Assembly (NCBI GenBank): GCA_042088875.1
Contig: JBELLF010000018.1
Location: forward strand, 1 to 19,323
Reading direction: 5' to 3'
DNA length: 19,323 nt
Source of the DNA: Marisimplicoccus framensis_A
GTDB lineage: Bacteria > Bacteroidota > Bacteroidia > Flavobacteriales > Flavobacteriaceae
Made by a program: the position numbers and the translations under genes. This document shows, one piece after another, positions 9,123 through 13,866 of this stretch (position 1 is the first letter of the stretch; each line of letters starts with the position of its first letter). Under the pieces are notes generated by a model that saw only the letters and a program-made list of their open reading frames with translations, was not told the DNA's origin and did no database searches.

Positions 9123-10021
9123 ATTTTTTCAGCAATTCTTAGCTTTGCACTTCTTGATCTATTATTTTTATTTAATTCATCAACAGATGGAGTAATAATC
9201 TTCCCTATTTTTTTAAAGTGAACGTTTTTATGACCATAAATATCACTTTCTACATGTTGATTAAAACTTCCATTTTGAATATATCTTTTTACTAGCCTGT
9301 CTTCTAGAGAATGATATGAAATACAGACAAGCCTTCCTCCTTTATTTAAGAGTTTTGATGAACCCTCAAGTAACTTTTTTATTACCGCTAGCTCATCATT
9401 AACTTCTATTCTTATAGCTTGAAAAATTTTAGCTAGAAACTTATTACTGTCCTTTTTAGGTGATATTGGCTTTAATATTTTTATTAGATCACCTGTTGTA
9501 ACGATTTTTTGTTTTGACCTTTGATTAATAATAATTTGTGAAACTTTTTTATAACTTTTAAGCTCACCAAAATTTTTGAATATATAATTTAAGTCATCAC
9601 TACTATACTTATTTAATATATGTTTTGCATCTTTTTTTTGATCTTTATTCATTCTCATATCAAGATCTGAATCAAATCTTATAGAAAAGCCTCTCATTCG
9701 AGTATCAATTTGATATGATGAAATTCCAAAATCAGCAAGAAGGCCATCTATTTTATTGATTTGTAGGTATTTAAGGTGATTATTTAAATATTTAAAGTTT
9801 GATTTTATAAGCTTTAAACGATTATCATCAATTTGATTTTCTATTGCATCTGCATCTTGATCAAATGCTATAACCTTTCCTGCTGAGTTAAGATGGTTTA
9901 AAATCTCTTTGGTATGACCTCCTCCACCAAAAGTTGCATCAACATATACTCCACTAGGCAAAATATTTAGCCCTTCTATAGACTCTTTCAATAATACCGG
10001 AATATGAAATGTGTTATTCAT
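9119..10021 (-). CDS. rsmH: 16S rRNA (cytosine(1402)-N(4))-methyltransferase RsmH
   Basis: SAM-dependent methyltransferase (formerly MraW) that modifies C1402 in the decoding centre of 16S rRNA; it is a near-constant second gene of dcw clusters. The 300-residue protein has N-terminal HIPVLLKESIEGL (6-18), the SAM-binding VDATFGGGGHTKEIL (27-41), FDQDADAI, DFGISS (97-102), RGFSIRFDSDLDMRMN (110-125), ISYHSLEDRLVKRYI in the C-terminal third and the ending RSRSAKLRIAEKI. Length and motif order are standard. ATG at 10021 overlaps the end of mraZ by 8 bases; the stop overlaps the ftsL-like ATG by 4 bases. Confidence 0.97.
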   Translation of the reverse strand: MNNTFHIPVLLKESIEGLNILPSGVYVDATFGGGGHTKEILNHLNSAGKVIAFDQDADAIENQIDDNRLKLIKSNFKYLNNHLKYLQINKIDGLLADFGISSYQIDTRMRGFSIRFDSDLDMRMNKDQKKDAKHILNKYSSDDLNYIFKNFGELKSYKKVSQIIINQRSKQKIVTTGDLIKILKPISPKKDSNKFLAKIFQAIRIEVNDELAVIKKLLEGSSKLLNKGGRLVCISYHSLEDRLVKRYIQNGSFNQHVESDIYGHKNVHFKKIGKIITPSVDELNKNNRSRSAKLRIAEKI

Positions 10022-10469
10022 CTTTATCCCCCATTACTTCTTCTGCTAAACTTCCAAAATCAAATTTTGCATCATCAATAGCGTTTTCGTAATATGATTT
10101 GTCCCATATTTCAAGAATATTTACTGCAGACGATACAACTATTTCTTTTTTAATTTTTGCATGAATTATTAAATCTTTTGGGATTAAAATTCTTCCTGAA
10201 ATATCTATATCAATCTGTCTAACACCTGCTGTAAACCTTCGGATAAAATCTATATTTTTCTTATTAAATCTATTAAGCTTATTTATTCTATCCATTAACT
10301 CATCCCATTCTTTTAATGGATATAGCTCAAGACATTTGTTAAAAACGGCTCTTTTTATTACAAAACCATTTTTTAATTTGTCAGAAAGTTGTTTTTTGAG
10401 AGACATAGGAAGCATAATTCTACCTTTATTATCTGCCTTGCATTCATATGTGCCAACAAAGTGTTGCAT
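10014..10469 (-). CDS. mraZ: Division/cell wall cluster transcriptional regulator MraZ
   Basis: DNA-binding regulator of the dcw operon, known in E. coli and Mollicutes to bind short direct repeats upstream of its own gene. The 151-residue protein carries two SpoVT-AbrB halves: YECKADNKGRIMLPMSLKKQL (about 9-29) and RQIDIDISGRILIPKDL (about 84-100), each with the conserved K/S-GR-I-P pattern. It is the first gene of the minus-strand operon, only about 18 bases from the -7 box of its promoter, and three regular repeats that resemble MraZ boxes lie just upstream (10506-10532). It probably regulates the whole operon and itself. ATG at 10469 is the only sensible start, since it gives the family N terminus HFVGTYECK. 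Confidence 0.97.
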   Translation of the reverse strand: MQHFVGTYECKADNKGRIMLPMSLKKQLSDKLKNGFVIKRAVFNKCLELYPLKEWDELMDRINKLNRFNKKNIDFIRRFTAGVRQIDIDISGRILIPKDLIIHAKIKKEIVVSSAVNILEIWDKSYYENAIDDAKFDFGSLAEEVMGDKDE

Positions 10470-10486
10470 TAATTGGTTGATTTACT

Positions 10487-10494
10487 CAAATATA
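10487..10494 (-). promoter_or_regulatory. dcw operon promoter, -7 box upstream of mraZ
   Basis: Minus strand reads TATATTTG, an exact match to the Bacteroidetes -7 consensus TAnnTTTG. Transcription would start near 10480, leaving a leader of about 10-12 bases before the mraZ ATG. No clear -33 TTTG is seen; that zone is occupied by the AAAGTGG repeats, so a regulator bound there would contact the promoter directly. Confidence 0.7.
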
Positions 10495-10505
10495 AAATTT
10501 ATTTA

Positions 10506-10532
10506 CCACTTTTTACCACTTTTTACCACTTT
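10506..10532 (-). promoter_or_regulatory. Probable MraZ operator: three AAAGTGG direct repeats, 10-base period
   Basis: On the minus strand AAAGTGG occurs three times at 10532-10526, 10522-10516 and 10512-10506, each followed by TAA, so the repeat unit is exactly 10 bases and the copies lie on one face of the helix. MraZ of E. coli binds TGGG(A/G) repeats with a 10-base period, and the Mollicutes MraZ box reported as AAAGTG(T/G) with 3-base spacers matches this almost letter for letter. The repeats sit where the -33 element of the mraZ promoter should be. That MraZ binds here is inference; the repeats are directly visible. Confidence 0.8.
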
Positions 10533-10538
10533 GTTGAT

Positions 10539-10553
10539 AAAAAAAATTTTTTT
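10539..10553. repeat. A8T7 tract upstream of the mraZ operator
   Basis: Eight A followed by seven T without interruption, 6 bases beyond the last AAAGTGG copy and about 45-60 bases upstream of the mraZ -7 box. Such a tract is intrinsically curved and could act as an UP-like element for the dcw promoter. Function is inference. Confidence 0.4.
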
Positions 10554-10614
10554 CGTTTATTATGCTGATTTACAATGGATTATGATGTATAAAAAATAGG
10601 TTATTCTTTATGTA

Positions 10615-10622
10615 TATATTTG
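10615..10622 (+). promoter_or_regulatory. Probable promoter (-7 box) for the hydrolase-engB pair
   Basis: TATATTTG on the plus strand, an exact TAnnTTTG match and the same octamer as on the mraZ side of this divergent gap. It would give a leader of about 55-60 bases before the ATG at 10686. I see no good -33 TTTG at the right distance, so the call is tentative. The rest of the 216-base gap between mraZ and the hydrolase holds only the mraZ control region and AT-rich sequence. Confidence 0.55.
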
Positions 10623-10685
10623 TGATAAAATCATTAAGTCTTTTCTAATATATTATTTAATTAAAGGCTTAAATACACCCTATTT

Positions 10686-11453
10686 ATGGAGAAAGATATA
10701 ATTAGCGAAGGAGGCTTTAACTACATTGAAAATGGTGAGGGACGACCAATTATAATATTACATGGTCTTATGGGAGGTCTAAGTAATTTTAAAGGAGTAT
10801 ATGATTATTTTCCCAGTCGTAAACATAAAGTTATAATTCCTGAGCTTCCTATTGATTCTACACCTATTTTAAAAACAAATGTTGCAACTTTTTCCAAGTT
10901 TGTTTATGATTTTATTAAATATAAAAAATTGAAAGATGTAGTCTTATTAGGAAATTCATTAGGGGGACATGTAGCATTATTATTTGCAAGAGATTATCCC
11001 GAATTTATCAGCGGCTTAATAATAACTGGCAGCTCTGGATTATATGAAAAGTCAATGATTGGTGATGGATATCCTAAAAGAGGTAATTATGAATATATAA
11101 AAACTAAAACTGAAGAAGTTTTTTATGACCCAAAAATAGCAACAAAAAAAATTGTCGATGAAGTTTTTGCCAGTGTTAATGATAGAGGAAAATTAGTTAA
11201 AACTTTATCTCTTGCTAAAAGTGCAATAAGACATAATATGGCTCAAGATCTTCCTAAAATGAATACCAAGACTTTAATTATTTGGGGTAAACAAGATTCC
11301 GTAACACCACCAAATGTTGCGGAAGACTTTAATACACTTCTTCCAAATTCAGATTTATCGTGGATTGATAAATGTGGACATGCTCCAATGATGGAACATC
11401 CTAATAAGTTTAATAAAATTATGGAAGACTGGCTTTCTAAAAATAACTTATAA
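10686..11453 (+). CDS. Alpha/beta-fold hydrolase of unknown substrate
   Basis: Single-domain alpha/beta hydrolase of 255 residues, without signal peptide, so probably cytoplasmic. The oxyanion-hole segment is LHGLMGGLSNF (25-35). The nucleophile elbow is G89-N-S91-L-G93, the acid is D204 in WGKQDSVTPP, and the histidine is H232 in CGHAPMMEHP. The catalytic triad is therefore complete and the enzyme should be active. The family covers esterases, C-C hydrolases and others, and the sequence alone does not fix the substrate. It is transcribed away from mraZ and just upstream of engB (11 bases to the probable engB ATG), so the two are likely co-transcribed. I recall the same neighbour order in other flavobacteria, which hints at a housekeeping rather than a transferred role. 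Confidence 0.88.
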   Translation: MEKDIISEGGFNYIENGEGRPIIILHGLMGGLSNFKGVYDYFPSRKHKVIIPELPIDSTPILKTNVATFSKFVYDFIKYKKLKDVVLLGNSLGGHVALLFARDYPEFISGLIITGSSGLYEKSMIGDGYPKRGNYEYIKTKTEEVFYDPKIATKKIVDEVFASVNDRGKLVKTLSLAKSAIRHNMAQDLPKMNTKTLIIWGKQDSVTPPNVAEDFNTLLPNSDLSWIDKCGHAPMMEHPNKFNKIMEDWLSKNNL

Positions 11454-11464
11454 TCTTTTTGATT

Positions 11465-12067
11465 ATGAAAATTATTAAGTCAGAATTTGAAAAAAGCAGC
11501 AGCAAGATTAGTGAGTGTCCAGAAGGAAATTTACTTGAATTTGCACTAGTTGGCAGGTCTAATGTTGGAAAATCCTCATTGATTAATACATTATTAAATA
11601 AAAAAACAATTGCAAAAACATCATCAAAACCAGGAAAAACTCTTTTAATTAATCATTTTAAAATTAATGATAAATTTTACTTTGTAGACCTACCTGGATA
11701 TGGATATGCAAATACTTCAAAACAAATAATTAGAGAAATTAAATTAATTCATAAAAGTTATTTTAAAACTAGGAAACAACTTCTTTTTACCTTCCTATTA
11801 ATTGATATTAGACATGACCTCCAAAAAATTGATCTTGAATTCATGGAATACCTTAATAGCATGGTATGTCCGTTTGTAATAGTTTTTACAAAATCTGATA
11901 AGATTAAAACAGGTTTAGTAAATGAAAAAGTTAAACTTTATAAAGATGCACTACTTAACTATTGGGAAGATCTACCTGAGACTTTTGTTACTTCAGCATG
12001 GAATAATAATGGTATAGATAAAATTTTAGAGTTTGTAGATAAATCAGTTAAAAAATACTCTATCTAG
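11465..12067 (+). CDS. engB: Ribosome biogenesis GTP-binding protein EngB (YihA/YsxC)
   Basis: TRAFAC-class GTPase that acts in assembly of the large ribosomal subunit. From the ATG at 11465 it has 200 residues. Motifs in order: G1 GRSNVGKSSL (30-39), G2 region SSKPGKT (53-59), G3 DLPGYGYA (75-82), G4 TKSD (142-145) and G5 SAW near 179. All are intact. A TTG two codons upstream (11459) extends the frame, but the ATG gives the usual family N terminus (MKIIKSEF). The gene follows the hydrolase closely and converges with gldC; the two coding ends overlap by 8 bases (12060-12067) with no room for a terminator hairpin between them. Confidence 0.96.
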   Translation: MKIIKSEFEKSSSKISECPEGNLLEFALVGRSNVGKSSLINTLLNKKTIAKTSSKPGKTLLINHFKINDKFYFVDLPGYGYANTSKQIIREIKLIHKSYFKTRKQLLFTFLLIDIRHDLQKIDLEFMEYLNSMVCPFVIVFTKSDKIKTGLVNEKVKLYKDALLNYWEDLPETFVTSAWNNNGIDKILEFVDKSVKKYSI

Positions 12068-12389
12068 TGTCTTGATTAATTTCACTCTCAAACTTTTGGG
12101 AAAATTCATCAATAATTTTTATTAACTCTTCATTGCCTATTGCTTTTGAGATAGTTTGATTCATTGATTGAAGTGTTTGAAGCATAAACGTTTTCATTTC
12201 ATCAACAGGCATTTCTTTTGTCCATAAATCCATTTTCAAAGTTTCTTTTTGTTTACTGTCCCAGAATGAAAGAAATATGGCTTTTGAATTCTGGTCCTCC
12301 ATACCACCATCAGGTGCAGACCAAATTATTTCTTCAGGAATATTATTTTTATCTAATTTTACTTTGATAATTATTTCTGTTTTTTTCAT
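12060..12389 (-). CDS. gldC: Gliding motility protein GldC
   Basis: Small soluble protein (109 residues, no signal peptide or membrane segment) that I recognise as GldC of Bacteroidetes from NNIPEEIIWSAPDGG (15-29), FWDSKQKETLKMDLWTKEM (42-60) and PVDEMKTFMLQTL (61-73). In Flavobacterium johnsoniae gldC improves gliding but is not strictly required; the biochemical role is unknown. It normally stands beside gldB, an essential gliding lipoprotein gene, with nadE next to the pair. Here the gldC ATG faces nadE across a 49-base gap and no gldB lies between them. GldC may therefore work without gliding, or gldB may be elsewhere. The gene has its own promoter and ends inside the 3' end of engB. Confidence 0.9.
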   Translation of the reverse strand: MKKTEIIIKVKLDKNNIPEEIIWSAPDGGMEDQNSKAIFLSFWDSKQKETLKMDLWTKEMPVDEMKTFMLQTLQSMNQTISKAIGNEELIKIIDEFSQKFESEINQDTR

Positions 12390-12391
12390 TT

Positions 12392-12411
12392 AATTTAATA
12401 TGAATTAAATT
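12392..12411. repeat. Inverted repeat between gldC start and the gldC/nadE promoters
   Basis: Arms AATTTAAT (12392-12399) and ATTAAATT (12404-12411) are perfect complements around a 4-base loop. Made only of A and T, the hairpin would be weak; it lies in the gldC leader and just upstream of the nadE start point. It may be chance in such AT-rich sequence. Confidence 0.35.
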
Positions 12412-12413
12412 TG
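12406..12413 (+). promoter_or_regulatory. nadE promoter, -7 box
   Basis: TAAATTTG on the plus strand fits TAnnTTTG. Transcription would begin near 12420, about 19 bases before the nadE ATG at 12439. It serves nadE and, with only 3 bases between the coding regions, the response regulator after it. It is only 2 bases from the opposing gldC box, so both cannot easily be occupied together. Confidence 0.6.
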
Positions 12414-12420
12414 TACAAAT
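12409..12420. promoter_or_regulatory. Palindrome shared by the gldC and nadE promoters
   Basis: ATTTGTACAAAT is a perfect 12-base palindrome; extended outward it stays symmetric from 12405 to 12424 except for one mismatched pair. It covers parts of both -7 boxes. It could be an operator for a dimeric repressor or just the result of two mirror-image TTTG motifs placed back to back. Confidence 0.45.
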
Positions 12421-12423
12421 ATA
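12416..12423 (-). promoter_or_regulatory. gldC promoter, -7 box
   Basis: Minus strand reads TATATTTG, the exact octamer also found before mraZ, the hydrolase and queA. The start point would be near 12409, leaving a leader of about 20 bases before the gldC ATG at 12389. No convincing -33 element is visible. Confidence 0.6.
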
Positions 12424-12438
12424 ACCAAATACCATTTG

Positions 12439-13218
12439 ATGAAGTATCCGGAAAAAGTTTCAGATCATATTGTAAATTGGATTAATACCTATATTAATAA
12501 ATCTAGAGTTAAAGGAATAGTTATAGGTATCTCAGGAGGAGTTGACTCAGCTTTAACGTCTACTCTTTGTGCCAAGACTGGACAAGATATCTTATGTCTA
12601 GAAATGCCAATTTATCAGAATATAGATCAAGTATCAAGATCAAAAAAGCATATTGATTGGTTAAAATCTAATTTTAAAAATGTTTCTTCAAAAAAAATAG
12701 AATTAGATAAAACATTTGAATCTTTTGTTAGTTCATTACCTAATTACAGTTCAGACAAACATGAGCTTAGTTTAGCTAACTCAAGATCGAGACTAAGAAT
12801 GGTTACATTGTACTATTTTTCTGGACTTAATGATTATATTGTTGCAGGAACAGGAAATAAAGTTGAAGATTTTGGAATAGGTTTCTACACAAAGTATGGA
12901 GACGGAGGTGTTGATATTAGTCCAATTGCTGATTTACTTAAATCAGAAGTGTATAGCTTAGCTAAATTTCATAATATTATCAATGAAATTATTGAAGCTG
13001 AACCAAACGATGGACTTTGGAATGATAACAGAAGCGATGAAGATCAAATAGGAGCATCATATGAGGAAATTGAAAACGCAATGATCAACTATAAAAAAAA
13101 TGAAAATTTATCCAAAAGAGAAAAAGACGTGTTAAATATATATCACTCATTCAACAGTGCAAATAAACATAAAATGGATCCTATTCCAGTATGTAAAATA
13201 CCAATAGAATATCTGTAA
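12439..13218 (+). CDS. nadE: Ammonia-dependent NAD+ synthetase NadE
   Basis: Cytoplasmic ATP pyrophosphatase that amidates deamido-NAD+ to NAD+, the last step of NAD synthesis. The 259-residue protein has the PP-loop SGGVDS (32-37), ANSRSRLRM (113-121), GTGNKVEDFG (137-146), YGDGGVDISPIADL (153-166) and RSDEDQIGASYEE (198-210). There is no N-terminal glutaminase domain, so it should use free ammonia or a separate amide donor. An upstream TTG (12436) directly precedes the ATG; I chose the ATG. It shares a promoter gap with gldC and is followed after 3 bases by the response regulator gene, so those two are probably one transcript. Confidence 0.95.
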   Translation: MKYPEKVSDHIVNWINTYINKSRVKGIVIGISGGVDSALTSTLCAKTGQDILCLEMPIYQNIDQVSRSKKHIDWLKSNFKNVSSKKIELDKTFESFVSSLPNYSSDKHELSLANSRSRLRMVTLYYFSGLNDYIVAGTGNKVEDFGIGFYTKYGDGGVDISPIADLLKSEVYSLAKFHNIINEIIEAEPNDGLWNDNRSDEDQIGASYEEIENAMINYKKNENLSKREKDVLNIYHSFNSANKHKMDPIPVCKIPIEYL

Positions 13219-13221
13219 GTT

Positions 13222-13866
13222 TTGAAGAAATTAAAAATCTTAGTTCTTGATTCTGATCCAATTATTCATATTGGTTTAAAATCTATTTTTAAAAATTCTA
13301 TGATATTTGAAGTATGCTCATATTTGGACAATAAAGATCTTCTTATTGAAACCATTCATGAACAGAAAATAAATTTTATAATTTCTGAAATTAGTGTTAA
13401 TGTAACTACAGCCATAGATATTTTAAAGATTTTAAAAAAAAATAAAATTGATATTCCAGTTATTATTTTTACTTCTTTTTTAAATGAGAACAAATCATTA
13501 CAATTATTAAAGGCAGGTGCCTCAGGATTTTTAACAAAGAATCTAAAGAAAAAAACCATAAGACATGTACTTAAAGAAATTGCTTTTTCGAGATATGGCT
13601 CTAGTGAATTAAATAAATTTACTCGACTTAAAAATCGATTCAACTTTGATTATAACACAGAAAAAATTAATAGTCTTTCAAGAAGAGAGTTACAGGTTCT
13701 TAAATTATTTTTTAGAGGTAAAAGAAATATAGAAATTTCTAAAAAACTTGTCATAAATCAAAAGACAGTTAATACCTATATTACCAGAATAATGAGAAAA
13801 TTAGAAGTTAATTCAAAAACAGACTTATTTATTTTAGCTAAAAAACATATCAAACAACCCTATTGA
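13222..13866 (+). CDS. LuxR/NarL-type response regulator with atypical receiver domain
   Basis: 214-residue protein with an N-terminal receiver-like domain (1-115) and a C-terminal LuxR-type helix-turn-helix (about 152-205: SLSRRELQVLKLFFRGKRN, then KTVNTYITRIMRKLEV). The acidic pair D10/D12 (VLDSDP), the Thr/Ser switch (T84-S85) and the conserved lysine K106 are present. The place of the phospho-accepting Asp reads IISEIS, with Glu at 56. Phosphorylation in the normal way is thus doubtful; Glu often mimics the phosphorylated form. No sensor kinase gene is adjacent. The start is TTG at 13222, 3 bases after nadE; the first in-frame ATG would remove the first strand and both acidic residues. 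The coding end overlaps dnaG by 17 bases, tail to tail. Targets are unknown. Confidence 0.88.
   Translation: MKKLKILVLDSDPIIHIGLKSIFKNSMIFEVCSYLDNKDLLIETIHEQKINFIISEISVNVTTAIDILKILKKNKIDIPVIIFTSFLNENKSLQLLKAGASGFLTKNLKKKTIRHVLKEIAFSRYGSSELNKFTRLKNRFNFDYNTEKINSLSRRELQVLKLFFRGKRNIEISKKLVINQKTVNTYITRIMRKLEVNSKTDLFILAKKHIKQPY

Noticed and set aside
10502..10532. Short tandem repeats taken as a CRISPR-like or satellite array
   Set aside because: The unit is only 10 bases, there are no spacers, and position and sequence fit MraZ boxes at the mraZ promoter.
10686..11453. Specific naming of the alpha/beta hydrolase (for example as a haloalkane dehalogenase, a meta-cleavage hydrolase or BioH)
   Set aside because: Only the general fold and the triad are visible; nothing fixes the substrate.
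13356..13643. Minus-strand open frame of 95 codons opposite the response regulator
   Set aside because: The opposite frame encodes a recognisable receiver domain; this one is a shadow with no motif.
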